NCBI GenBank assembly: GCA_022843165.1
Contig: JALHOD010000001.1
Coordinates: 1 to 42,077, forward strand
Direction of reading: 5' to 3'
From: Pseudorhodoplanes sp.
GTDB taxonomy: Bacteria > Pseudomonadota > Alphaproteobacteria > Rhizobiales > Xanthobacteraceae
Length of the DNA stretch: 42,077 nucleotides
Shown here: in pieces, positions 5,935 to 12,908 of the stretch
Layout: every line of letters starts with the position of its first letter
How positions within the stretch are numbered: position 1 is the stretch's first letter
Translations under genes and position numbers: made by a program
Notes under the pieces: generated by a model
What the model was told of the DNA's origin: nothing
Databases searched by the model: none
The model's input: only the letters and a program-made list of their open reading frames with translations

Positions 5935-6144
5935 ATGTCGATTCTCAAGACCGCCTTGACCGCCGCGACCTTCGCGCTTGTTGCGGTGTCCGCCAACGCC
6001 CAGACCTACACCACCGCACCGGTCGCTCCGGTGAAAAAGCCGGTGATCAGCCAGGACGCCCGCTCGGCTCATGGCTCGGTCGTGATCGTGAAGGACAAGG
6101 CGCCGTTCAGCCGTGAAGCGCTCGAGGGCGTCACCTCGAACTAG
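5935..6144 (+). CDS. Small exported protein, paralogue of the 8860-9093 gene
   Basis: The 69-residue product has a signal peptide (MSILKTALTAATFALVAVSANAQ) and a short mature part with SQDARSAHGSVVIVKDKAPF ending in the family signature APFSREALEG. The gene at 8860-9093 encodes the same arrangement (MSLIKSTLIVASLALAGAL, then APFSRASVES), and both are followed by nearly the same terminator. The start at 5935 is set by the signal peptide and a GGAG upstream. A 9-bp stem (5849-5857 with 5874-5882) lies in the upstream region. The function is unknown. Confidence 0.78.
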   Translation: MSILKTALTAATFALVAVSANAQTYTTAPVAPVKKPVISQDARSAHGSVVIVKDKAPFSREALEGVTSN

Positions 6145-6157
6145 GCCGGTCCAGACA

Positions 6158-6188
6158 ATGCCGGCAGGCGCGGCCTGCCGGCATTTCT
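6158..6188 (+). terminator. Intrinsic terminator of the 5935-6144 gene
   Basis: ATGCCGGCAGG at 6158-6168 and CCTGCCGGCAT at 6174-6184 form an 11-bp perfect stem with a five-base loop, followed by TTCTGTTTT. The same stem core occurs after the paralogue at 8860-9093. Confidence 0.85.
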
Positions 6189-6276
6189 GTTTTCAGGCGT
6201 GGACGGTTTGCCGCGCGGGCTGCCGCGCCCTGCCCCGCTTGCTAGACTGGTGCATTCGGTCTCAGGGAGTTCTGTC

Positions 6277-6606
6277 ATGACATTGCTGAAATCCACGATT
6301 CTCTCCGGCGTGCTCGGCGCCGGTCTCGGCGTTGCGTTCGCCGCCAGCGTGCTGGCGCAGGGCACCAGCGTGACCATCGAGAATTTCAAATTCGGACCGG
6401 CGAGCATTTCCGCCGCCGCCAATGCGCCGATCACTTTCATCAACAAGGACGGCGCGCCGCATCAGGTCGTCGTCACCGGCAAACCGTTCAAGACGGCGGT
6501 GCTGCAGAAGGGACAGAGCGGCGCCATCACCATCGCCGACAAGGGCAGCTACAACTACATCTGCGGCCTGCATCCCAGCATGACCGGCAAGATCGAGGTG
6601 AAATGA
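6277..6606 (+). CDS. Cupredoxin (blue copper protein), amicyanin/pseudoazurin-like
   Basis: The 109-residue precursor has a signal peptide (LLKSTILSGVLGAGLGVAFA...LAQ) and one cupredoxin domain. All four type 1 copper ligands are visible: His62 in GAPHQVV, Cys96 and His99 in YICGLHPSM, and Met102. The order His...Cys-x2-His-x2-Met matches amicyanin-like proteins, in which the copper accepts and donates single electrons in the periplasm. No obvious redox partner is adjacent, so the electron donor or acceptor is unknown. ATG 6277 lies after GGGAGTTCTGTC. A TGCTAGACTGG element near 6240 resembles a -10 region. Confidence 0.9.
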   Translation: MTLLKSTILSGVLGAGLGVAFAASVLAQGTSVTIENFKFGPASISAAANAPITFINKDGAPHQVVVTGKPFKTAVLQKGQSGAITIADKGSYNYICGLHPSMTGKIEVK

Positions 6607-6613
6607 ACCGGGC

Positions 6614-7000
6614 CTAGCGCCGCGCGCTGCCGCCGCTCATGCCGGTGGTGCCGCGCAGCGGCGGGTCGGGCAGCCTGCGTGCCTCTTTCGCAATTTCCAG
6701 ACAGGTCAGCAGTTCGACATAGCTGGGGATGCCGCCGGCCGTGGTCGAGCGCACGCAGCTGGCGCGATGGTCGCGGTCGAAGTCCTGCCATTGCCGGGAC
6801 AAGTCGTCGCGCGCGGCCCTCTCCTTGCCGAGACAGACGTCGCGCATCTCGGCCGCGGTGGGAAGCTGGCCGTCCGCCTTCGGCACCGCCATCTGGGCGG
6901 CGCCCCGGCAGCTCGGTTCAAGATTGAGCGCCGGCGGCGCATCGGCGGCGGTCATGACCAGATGGCCGACAAGGGCAAAGGCAGCCGGATCGACAAACAT
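6614..7000 (-). CDS. Small exported four-cysteine protein, paralogue of the 4219-4533 gene
   Basis: The 128-residue product has a weak N-terminal hydrophobic segment (FVDPAAFALVGHLVM), then LEPSCRG, with cysteines at about 31, 56, 82 and 100, and the block IPSYVELLTCLEIAKEARRL. It shares EPSCRG, PSYVELLTCL and the four-cysteine order with the protein at 4219-4533. The tail after residue 110 is Gly/Ser/Arg-rich and looks disordered. GGAGACC precedes the ATG at 7000. It ends only eight bases from the cupredoxin stop on the other strand. No function is known. Confidence 0.75.
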   Translation of the reverse strand: MFVDPAAFALVGHLVMTAADAPPALNLEPSCRGAAQMAVPKADGQLPTAAEMRDVCLGKERAARDDLSRQWQDFDRDHRASCVRSTTAGGIPSYVELLTCLEIAKEARRLPDPPLRGTTGMSGGSARR

Positions 7001-7120
7001 GGCGGTCTCCTGTCGTTCCTCCCGCCTGTCGCCAACGCCGGATCATCGAAACAGTTGCGGTCCTGAGAGCCTCCTTTCGTCCAAAAACCCGTCGTCCGGG
7101 GAAGCGCCCAAGGATTATGC

Positions 7121-7150
7121 TGCTATGCAACATAACATTGTTGCTATGCA
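7121..7150. promoter_or_regulatory. Operator-like site with direct and inverted repeats
   Basis: TGCTATGCA occurs at 7121-7129 and again at 7142-7150, 21 bases apart, which is two helical turns. Nested between is an inverted repeat, GCAACA at 7127-7132 and TGTTGC at 7139-7144. It lies between two divergent genes (6614-7000 and 7279-7710), where a dimeric regulator could act on either. No regulator gene is next to it. Confidence 0.55.
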
Positions 7151-7184
7151 GCAATTTCGCTCGTTCTACAGGCCGGACTGGTGT

Positions 7185-7199
7185 AATTTGATTCAAATT
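7185..7199. promoter_or_regulatory. Perfect 15-base palindrome upstream of the SnoaL-like gene
   Basis: AATTTGA, T, TCAAATT is a perfect palindrome of two 7-base arms in otherwise GC-rich DNA, 79 bases before the ATG at 7279. Its centre contains a GATTC (GANTC) site. It may be a second operator in the same divergent region. Confidence 0.5.
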
Positions 7200-7278
7200 G
7201 TCGGTGCGGTGGCACATCCCGGATCGGAAAGACGCCGGGGCCGTAGGGCTGCCTGAAAGTCCATTTCCGGAGTCAGCT

Positions 7279-7710
7279 ATGACCGAAGAAGCCGCGCGTG
7301 GCTTTGTCCACGCCTTCTGCGATGCCATGACGGCGCGCGACGCCGGGCGGATCGCGCCCTTTCTCGACGACGATATCGAATGGACGGTGTTCGGGCCGGT
7401 GGACCTGTTTCCGTTCTTCGGCCAGCGGCGCGGCAAGGCCGCGGTGCTCGCCATGTTCCGCGAACTGCTTTCCACCCTGCAACTGCGCCGCTGCGAGAAG
7501 GACAGCTTTCTGACCGACGGCGACAACGTCGCGGCGTTGCTGCGTCTGTCCGCGCTCGACATGAGCACCGATCGCGTGATCAGCCTGCGGCTCGCCAAGT
7601 TCGCAAAATTCCGCGACGGCAAGCTGGTATCGCTGAAGGCGGTGTTCGACAGTTTCGACGCCGCCGAACAGGCGATGGGCCGGCACATCGATCTCACCCG
7701 CGCCGCCTGA
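7279..7710 (+). CDS. SnoaL-like / NTF2-fold protein
   Basis: The 143-residue product fits the SnoaL-like family of the NTF2 fold: an N-terminal helix pair (ARGFVHAFCDAMTARDAGRI), then APFLDDDIEWTVFGPVDLFPF, FFGQRRGKAAVLAMFREL and a sheet-rich second half ending KLVSLKAVFDSFDAAEQAMG. These proteins are small cone-shaped enzymes or ligand binders with very varied activities, so no substrate can be named. GGAGTCAGCT precedes the ATG. Two palindromic sites at 7121-7150 and 7185-7199 lie in the upstream region and suggest specific control. Confidence 0.82.
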   Translation: MTEEAARGFVHAFCDAMTARDAGRIAPFLDDDIEWTVFGPVDLFPFFGQRRGKAAVLAMFRELLSTLQLRRCEKDSFLTDGDNVAALLRLSALDMSTDRVISLRLAKFAKFRDGKLVSLKAVFDSFDAAEQAMGRHIDLTRAA

Positions 7711-7994
7711 TCCGGCGTGCCGCTGCATTGAAAGCGACGCACGAATGGCGCGCCGTTTTTTTTGCGATGGTGGGCCGACGGCGTGGTGTGACAGAAAAGT
7801 GTGGATGACCGCAAGCCGGCCGCGTTCGAATTGCGCGCGCTATCAGACGTCCGTTAACTCCGGATGTCCGGGCGGTATCGCGCGCCAAATTCGCCGTATT
7901 CGGGCCGCTCGCACGACAATATCGCATGGCGCAATTCCGCTCCCTGGGGACAGCGCACGCTTCGCAAGCGGCGCATCATGGAAGGAGCGCCAGC
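7711..7994. other. Non-coding stretch of 284 bases
   Basis: I find no gene here. A GGCGCGCC palindrome followed by eight T residues (7749-7764) resembles a poor terminator for the SnoaL-like gene, and the rest is ordinary upstream DNA of the next gene. Confidence 0.45.
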
Positions 7995-8414
7995 ATGACA
8001 GCACTTCGAACCGACCGGCCCGAACGGCAAGGCACAGAGCGGCAGGCCCCCGAAAGGCTTGGCGACATCGCGCAATCTTCGACGCCGGAATTCGAAGGAC
8101 AGATTCGTGAATTCATCCGCCGCGACGTGACCGGCCGCCGCCGGTCGCGCGAGGACTCGGGCGACCCCGCCGTCGAGAACGTCAATCTCCTGATCGAGCG
8201 AGTCTCGGGCCAGACCGTGGCCGAGGTGGAGCGCGTGATCAGCGAACTGAAGACGATGCGCGACATGCTGCGCAGCGAGGGCGAGCGGGTGCAGCGCGAG
8301 CTCACCGGTTATGCCGGCCTGAGCCAGTCGGCGATGATGTCGATGAAGATCATCGGCGAAAGCCTGGCGCAGTGGAAACCCGGCGCCCTGACCATGCCGC
8401 CGGAAGCCGGCTGA
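7995..8414 (+). CDS. Conserved hypothetical protein, 139 residues, helical
   Basis: The product has a polar, probably disordered N-terminus (TDRPERQGTERQAPERLGD) and a helical body: EFEGQIREFIRRDVTGRRR, then NLLIERVSGQTVAEVERVIS and LKTMRDMLRSEGERVQREL, a likely coiled coil. No signal peptide or membrane segment is present, so it is cytoplasmic. GAAGGAG sits seven bases before the ATG at 7995, which decides the start. I do not recognise a named family. Confidence 0.75.
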   Translation: MTALRTDRPERQGTERQAPERLGDIAQSSTPEFEGQIREFIRRDVTGRRRSREDSGDPAVENVNLLIERVSGQTVAEVERVISELKTMRDMLRSEGERVQRELTGYAGLSQSAMMSMKIIGESLAQWKPGALTMPPEAG

Positions 8415-8459
8415 GATCACGGGCGCCGTCCGCGGGAGTTAATCGTTAAGTGCATAGCC

Positions 8460-8489
8460 GGGTTGGCGGTACTTGAATACGGCCAACCC
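8460..8489 (+). terminator. Hairpin downstream of the 7995-8414 gene
   Basis: GGGTTGGC at 8460-8467 pairs with GCCAACCC at 8482-8489 over a 14-base loop. GCACCGGTTTTC follows, so the T-tract is short and displaced. It is a candidate terminator of moderate quality. Confidence 0.45.
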
Positions 8490-8574
8490 GCACCGGTTTT
8501 CGTATACATGACCCGATCTGGATGCGTTCCGCATTGCCGGAACGTTTATTGTGTTGTGTTGCGTGAGACTGGAA

Positions 8575-8712
8575 ATGACTGACTTTCAACGAACCGAGGG
8601 GACGGCGCCGATGGCGACCAGCCGTCCGATCCTGTCCCCCTCGTTCCTTCTGATCGGCGCAGCCATTGTGGTTGTCGTGCTGCTGCTGGGCTTCCGCCTC
8701 GCCGTCGGCTGA
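8575..8712 (+). CDS. 45-residue single-span membrane protein
   Basis: A 46-codon frame from ATG 8575 encodes a polar N-terminus (MTDFQRTEGTAPMATSRPIL) and one strong membrane helix (LLIGAAIVVVVLLLGFRLAV), ending right after it. The shape, a short polar head and one helix, is that of small membrane proteins that modulate larger complexes. An internal ATG at 8611 preceded by GAGGGG could be the true start, giving a 33-residue protein. I have no family name; the clean helix in frame is the main evidence. Confidence 0.6.
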   Translation: MTDFQRTEGTAPMATSRPILSPSFLLIGAAIVVVVLLLGFRLAVG

Positions 8713-8859
8713 TGCGGGGTGTCATGCGCCCGTGACGGCGACGTGACGAACACTCACCGCCGATTGAACGCCGGGCGCGAAACAAATCCGACCGCAAGAG
8801 CGAACTTGTTTGCGAGACGCTTCATGGCGAAGCGATCTTTCGAACACGAGGATCACATC

Positions 8860-9093
8860 ATGTCGCTCATCAAGTCCACGCTCATCGTCGCGTCGCTCGC
8901 CCTTGCCGGCGCGCTGTCCGCGAATGCCGCAACCGCGTACGATTCCTCCCGCGTCGAAGCGATGCGCTTCCACGAGACCAAATCGCCCGTCGCGATTTCC
9001 AGCGAGGCGCGCCAGGCTCAGGCGCGTGCGATCATCCCGACCCGTCGGGCGGCGCCGTTCAGCCGTGCTTCAGTCGAAAGCCTGACCTGGTAA
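8860..9093 (+). CDS. Small exported protein, paralogue of the 5935-6144 gene
   Basis: The 77-residue product has a signal peptide (MSLIKSTLIVASLALAGALSANA) followed by a short mature part (PVAISSEARQAQARAIIPTR) and the signature APFSRASVES. The paralogue at 5935-6144 has the same plan with PVISQDARSAHGSVVIVKDK and APFSREALEG. ATG 8860 follows GAGGATCACATC, close to the GGAG context of the paralogue. Its own terminator at 9113-9147 has the same core as that of the paralogue, so gene and terminator were probably duplicated together. The function is unknown. Confidence 0.78.
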   Translation: MSLIKSTLIVASLALAGALSANAATAYDSSRVEAMRFHETKSPVAISSEARQAQARAIIPTRRAAPFSRASVESLTW

Positions 9094-9112
9094 TCACGCG
9101 GTTCTGATCGGC

Positions 9113-9147
9113 AAAATGCCGGCAGCGCCGTGCTGCCGGCATTTTCA
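9113..9147 (+). terminator. Intrinsic terminator of the 8860-9093 gene
   Basis: AAAATGCCGGCAGC at 9113-9126 and GCTGCCGGCATTTT at 9132-9145 form a 14-bp perfect stem with a five-base loop, with the T-tract inside the stem end. The A-tract and T-tract make it usable on both strands. Confidence 0.88.
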
Positions 9148-9277
9148 TCGGCAAGCTCGCCGCGATGGGCAGTAAGTTTTGATTAAGAGCTTCGCCCAAC
9201 AAACGCCACGCGAGGATGTTCACTCAGTTGCTTCCACGGACCGCAGCCGAGCCATGGATCGGCGGAGAATATGCGAG

Positions 9278-10174
9278 ATGTCATTCCCGGTTGACGGACG
9301 TTTGGCGTTTGCGTGTGCGTTGGCAGCGATCGTGAGTGCGCCGATACCGTCCGCTGCGCAGTCGCCCCAGTCCACGATCAGTGATATGGGACTGCGCCCG
9401 TCGCAATCGCCGGAGCCGGCATCCGAGGCCGAAGCGCCCGATCCGACGATCGACTGGAGCGTTCTCAACATCGACGCCGCCTCGCTCCTCGGCATCATCC
9501 CGGCAAGGAAGAATGTCACCATTGTTCCCACGACCCGCGAGCCGGTGAACTGGAACCGCACGGACAATCGCGACGGCTCGGCCGCCGTGACCGTCAACAG
9601 GCCGCTGCCCACCGTCTGGGATACCAAGATCGGCGTCGATCTCGGACTCGCCGCGCCGCGATCTCCGATGATGACTCCGGACCGCCTGCTCGCCGGTGCG
9701 GCCGCCGATCAATCCAGCGGCGCGGCCTGGGCCAGAACCACGGCGCCGGCGCTGAACCTTCCGATCGGCTGGGACAAGGCCTCGCTCGACGCACGTTTCG
9801 ATCCCGTGCAGGACCAGAGCAAGCTCGGCACCCGGCTGAGCAAATCCGTTCCGCTCGGCGAAGACCTGTCGATGACCATGGAGAGCGGTTTCGCGGTCAC
9901 GCATATCCGGTCGCAACCGCTGCCCGACGCCCTGTCCGGCACCCAGTCCGCCAATGTCTTCGACACCGACCGCATCGCGAAGCTGAATTTTCTCGGGACC
10001 GGCACCAGCCTCGGCGCCGGCACGAAAATGTCCACCGCGGACGGGGAATGGCTGCGCTCCCTGAGCGCCGAACAGAAACTTTTTGACGGGATCAGCATCA
10101 CCGGCACGGTGAGCGAGACGCCGGACGGACAGAACAACAAGAGCCTGACCGCGGGATTCAAGCGATCCTGGTGA
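9278..10174 (+). CDS. Exported protein of unknown function, possibly a small outer membrane barrel
   Basis: The product (298 residues from ATG 9278) has a signal peptide (LAFACALAAIVSAPIPSAAQ) and then a Pro/Ser/Glu-rich region. The second half has alternating polar and nonpolar strands with repeated turns: TKIGVDLGLAAPR, DLSMTMESGFAVTHI, TSLGAGTKMSTADGEWL, GISITGTVSETPDGQ and a last residue W preceded by AGFKRS. Strands of about ten residues and a terminal aromatic residue suggest a membrane barrel, but no family is recognised. ATG 9254 would add eight residues and is a fair alternative start. The next gene is on the opposite strand, 13 bases away. Confidence 0.78.
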   Translation: MSFPVDGRLAFACALAAIVSAPIPSAAQSPQSTISDMGLRPSQSPEPASEAEAPDPTIDWSVLNIDAASLLGIIPARKNVTIVPTTREPVNWNRTDNRDGSAAVTVNRPLPTVWDTKIGVDLGLAAPRSPMMTPDRLLAGAAADQSSGAAWARTTAPALNLPIGWDKASLDARFDPVQDQSKLGTRLSKSVPLGEDLSMTMESGFAVTHIRSQPLPDALSGTQSANVFDTDRIAKLNFLGTGTSLGAGTKMSTADGEWLRSLSAEQKLFDGISITGTVSETPDGQNNKSLTAGFKRSW

Positions 10175-10187
10175 GGCGCCGCCGACG

Positions 10188-10586
10188 CTATTTTTTCGCG
10201 TCGGCGCGCGTGATGATCTCGACGATCTTGCGGTTGGCGGGATCGACGATCAGGATCGATTGCCCGCCCTGCACGGTTGCGAACTTGAAATCGCGCAGCA
10301 CGCCGATCTCGTCCTTCACATGCACCGGCATCGCTTCCAGCATCAGCGAATCCGGAGCCGCCGCGCCGACCGACAGGGCCTTTTCATCCGGCACCCTTTG
10401 CTGCCGTTCGCCCGCCGTGTTGTCGTAGATGATCCGCTTCTGCTCCGGCGTCAGCCCGATACCCCGGATGCCCGGCGCGATCTCGTTGCCGGCCCCGCTT
10501 GCGGATTGCGCCTGCGCAGAAAGTCCCGCCGCCATCAGAAGAGCGGCGGTCGCGGCGGCACGACAAGCGGCGGCGAGTTCGGACAT
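10188..10586 (-). CDS. Exported DUF1236-like protein
   Basis: The 132-residue product has a signal peptide (AAATAALLMAAGLSAQAQ), then GIRGIGLTPEQKRIIYDN and a C-terminal block GGQSILIVDPANRKIVEII. The LTPEQ helix followed by a small domain ending ILVDPxxRxIVE is the pattern of DUF1236 proteins, which are abundant and uncharacterised in Hyphomicrobiales. It lies seven bases after the related gene at 10594-11181 and is the second gene of that operon. The role may be structural in the periplasm; no catalytic residues are evident. Confidence 0.8.
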   Translation of the reverse strand: MSELAAACRAAATAALLMAAGLSAQAQSASGAGNEIAPGIRGIGLTPEQKRIIYDNTAGERQQRVPDEKALSVGAAAPDSLMLEAMPVHVKDEIGVLRDFKFATVQGGQSILIVDPANRKIVEIITRADAKK

Positions 10587-10593
10587 CGCACAA

Positions 10594-11181
10594 TTATTTG
10601 AGCACCGCCACCACGACCGGCAGATGCGGATCCACGATCACAATCCGGTCGCCGATTGCAGCGTACTTATAGGGCTTCACCCACGGCATCTGCGCGACGA
10701 TGGAATCGGGCACGGGCCTGAGTTCGAGCGAACCTGAAATTTCGGTGCCGGCAATGAGCGAGGCACCGGACTCGGCCGCGGATGAGGGGCCGGACCCGGT
10801 CGTCGCGGGCTGCGACGACAAGGCGTCCTTGATCAGCTTCCGCTGGTCGTCGGTGAAGTTGAATGTATGCGCGAGGATGGGAAGCTTGTCGCGCGCAAGG
10901 ACAGCGGGGTTATGCGCAGCCGCATCCTGCGGCGAGGGGACGACCTGCCCGGCCAGCGACGGATTGGCGTTGTTGAAATAGGGATGATCCACATTCGCGT
11001 AGGGATTGACGGCAGGCGCCTGATCGAGGGCCGGCGTGGCCGGCGACATCTCGCTTTGGGGCGCGGCCGGCGGCTGAATCGCGGCCGGCGGCGTCTCGGT
11101 CTGGGCGAACGCCAGGCCCGGTCCGGCCAGCATGAGGGCGAGGACAATGAATGCAGGTGTGGGATGCGTTTTTGATTTCAT
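10594..11181 (-). CDS. Exported Pro/Ala-rich protein with DUF1236-like C-terminus
   Basis: The 195-residue product begins with a signal peptide (AFIVLALMLAGPGLAFAQ), continues with a Pro/Ala-rich linker (about residues 28-70), a helical part FNFTDDQRKLIKDALSSQ matching the LTPEQ helix of the next gene, and ends LELRPVPDSIVAQMPWVKPY followed by GDRIVIVDPHLPVVVAVL. The end matches DUF1236. It is the first gene of a two-gene operon with its paralogue. GGAGCCCGTC precedes the ATG at 11181. Function is unknown. Confidence 0.8.
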   Translation of the reverse strand: MKSKTHPTPAFIVLALMLAGPGLAFAQTETPPAAIQPPAAPQSEMSPATPALDQAPAVNPYANVDHPYFNNANPSLAGQVVPSPQDAAAHNPAVLARDKLPILAHTFNFTDDQRKLIKDALSSQPATTGSGPSSAAESGASLIAGTEISGSLELRPVPDSIVAQMPWVKPYKYAAIGDRIVIVDPHLPVVVAVLK

Positions 11182-11316
11182 GACGGGCTCCGTTTTGCCC
11201 CCGCGCCCCCGCGATTGCAGTCAACACAAGACAACGTGCAAGGCGACAGAAAGTTCGATCGGCAAGGCGCCGGCCGGGCGGTTCCCCTGCGGAAGCGGCC
11301 CGGCCTGCCGTGTCGG

Positions 11317-11577
11317 TCAGCAGCGCTTGATGCGCTTGGTGATGACGGTGTTGCCGCGGCGTTCCTTCACGACCACGGTGCGGCAATCGGCACGGTGGCG
11401 GTAATATTTCGAGCGATAGTGATGCCGGCGCGGACCGACGCGCACGCCATCGCCGCTAATGCGGACATTGACATCGGCCTGGGCGAGACGGATTGACGTA
11501 TCGCTGGTGGCGGTCTGCGCCGAGGCAGGCATGGTGAACAGCGCAGCCGCGATGGCTGCGAGGGCAAGCGTCTTCAT
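11317..11577 (-). CDS. Small exported basic protein
   Basis: The 86-residue product has a signal peptide (MKTLALAAIAAALFTMPASAQ), a short acidic-to-neutral region with VNVRISGDGVRVGP, and a strongly basic end (RRHHYRSKYYRHRADCRTVV, then TKRIKRC) containing two cysteines that could pair. AGGAGGACATCCAG is an excellent ribosome binding site before the ATG at 11577. Similar CRTV...RIKRC proteins are frequent in Bradyrhizobium-type genomes and are uncharacterised. The ending recalls that of the His/Arg repeat protein at 5428-5709. Confidence 0.78.
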   Translation of the reverse strand: MKTLALAAIAAALFTMPASAQTATSDTSIRLAQADVNVRISGDGVRVGPRRHHYRSKYYRHRADCRTVVVKERRGNTVITKRIKRC

Positions 11578-11645
11578 CTGGATGTCCTCCTGGAAGGTTG
11601 GCGCGGAGGTAACACCGGTCGCGGCACATTCGTTCCGAATGTGAA

Positions 11646-12122
11646 TCAGATGATCGCGTAGGCGCCCGCCACGCTGCCGACCGGCTGATCGTCGGCCACG
11701 CTGATCAATGTTGCGCGCGCAAAGATCGTGGTCGGACCGGTTCCCACGATGCGCGCTTCGGCCAGCACATCGCATGTCGCCGGTCGCACGAATTGCAAAG
11801 TCTGATCGATCGCGCGCATCGGGCGATAGCCGTTCCATGCCGCCGCGCAGGCGCACATCATCGCGGTGTCCGCCAGCGCCACCAGCGCAGGCGCGCCGAT
11901 GGCGGAATGTCCGCGGTACAGTTTCTGGGAATACGGCAGGCGCAGCACCGCACCCGGCTGCCAGTCGTTGCCGGCGCCCGACGGCCGCGCCGACTCGATG
12001 CTTTCGACCAGCAATCCGAGATCCTGGATCCACGGCACGACGACATCCAGCACCAGCCGGCTTGCGGCCTGCAGGCCGAACCCGCTGTTCTGTGGAGTGA
12101 GCTTGATGGCTTGCGCCACCAT
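11646..12122 (-). CDS. PaaI-like hotdog-fold thioesterase
   Basis: The 158-residue product matches the PaaI/4HBT hotdog pattern: YSQKLYRGHSAIGAPALVAL leading into ALADTAMMCACAAAW, then MRAIDQTLQFVRPATCDVLA, AEARIVGTGPTTIFARATL and a last strand VGSVAGAYAII. The position after the GH pair that carries a Gly in many PaaI enzymes is Ser-Ala-Ile here. Hotdog thioesterases hydrolyse acyl-CoA; the substrate cannot be told. It begins far from other - strand genes, 68 bases upstream of the exported basic protein. Confidence 0.8.
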   Translation of the reverse strand: MVAQAIKLTPQNSGFGLQAASRLVLDVVVPWIQDLGLLVESIESARPSGAGNDWQPGAVLRLPYSQKLYRGHSAIGAPALVALADTAMMCACAAAWNGYRPMRAIDQTLQFVRPATCDVLAEARIVGTGPTTIFARATLISVADDQPVGSVAGAYAII

Positions 12123-12348
12123 GTCGTTCTGCCCCGCCCGATCCGCGCGCCGTTGCGAATCACCCGTGTCCCGAGATTACGGCTTGCCGCGCGATCCGCC
12201 AGCGGCGCCGATTCCGCGCTGCGCCGGCGGGCCAGAAACCTGTGCATAGCGGGCGTGATCGGATTGCGACAGGTGCGGCGCATCTCGCAAGGCGGCCTTG
12301 ACCGGACCCGCGGCTCGCGGCACGGTCCGGCCAGCACAGGGGAATACG

Positions 12349-12813
12349 ATGTCCGGTCGCCGTTCGCGTCGCGCGCTTTGGGGTTTGGCCGCGCTGGCCG
12401 CTTTTTGCCTGCAGGCCGCGCCGGCCACCGCCGCCAGCTGGTTCGAACAGAATTTCTGGCTCAGCGGTCCGCGCTATTCGGGCCGGCTGCCGGCCTGTGA
12501 CAGTTCGCTCGCGCTCGCCGAAATCCAGTCCCGGTTCGCGAGCAAGGAACGCATGTTCTGGAATTCGAGCCTGCAACTCGTGGCGTTCGACCGCATCCGC
12601 GAAACCGCCAATCGGCCCTGGGCCTCCGACACCATTCCGCGCCGGTTCTGCTCGGGCCGGGTGCAGGTCTCCGACGGCGTCTGGCGCCCGGTGCATTACT
12701 TCATCGGCGAGGATCTGGCCGAGATCGGCCTGTCCTGGGGTGTGGAATGGTGCGTGGTCGGCCTCGACCGCAACTGGGCCAACAGCCCGGTCTGCCGTAT
12801 GGCGCAGCCCTGA
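12349..12813 (+). CDS. Exported four-cysteine protein upstream of RNase T2
   Basis: The 154-residue product has a twin-basic N-terminus and signal peptide (RALWGLAALAAFCLQAAPATA) and a mature domain with cysteines at 50, 101, 135 and 149, enough for two disulfides. Recognisable blocks are LPACDSSLALAEIQSRFASK, PRRFCSGRVQVSDGVWRPV and WGVEWCVVGLDRNWA. I recall it as a conserved hypothetical of Hyphomicrobiales without known function. AGGGGAATACG precedes ATG 12349. It is 95 bases upstream of the RNase T2 gene on the same strand; an A+T-rich gap between them leaves cotranscription open. Confidence 0.8.
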   Translation: MSGRRSRRALWGLAALAAFCLQAAPATAASWFEQNFWLSGPRYSGRLPACDSSLALAEIQSRFASKERMFWNSSLQLVAFDRIRETANRPWASDTIPRRFCSGRVQVSDGVWRPVHYFIGEDLAEIGLSWGVEWCVVGLDRNWANSPVCRMAQP

Positions 12814-12908
12814 TCGTTTGATCCCGTTTTATTTTTGTTTTGTTCTTGCCTTGTTCTAATTGGCGGGATAAACATTCAATGGTGCAACGAGCGTAGAAGG
12901 GGCGTCCC

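Noticed and set aside
7749-7764. GGCGCGCC followed by eight T residues as a terminator
   Set aside because: An 8-base palindrome with no loop cannot form a stable hairpin; kept only as a remark in the intergenic entry.
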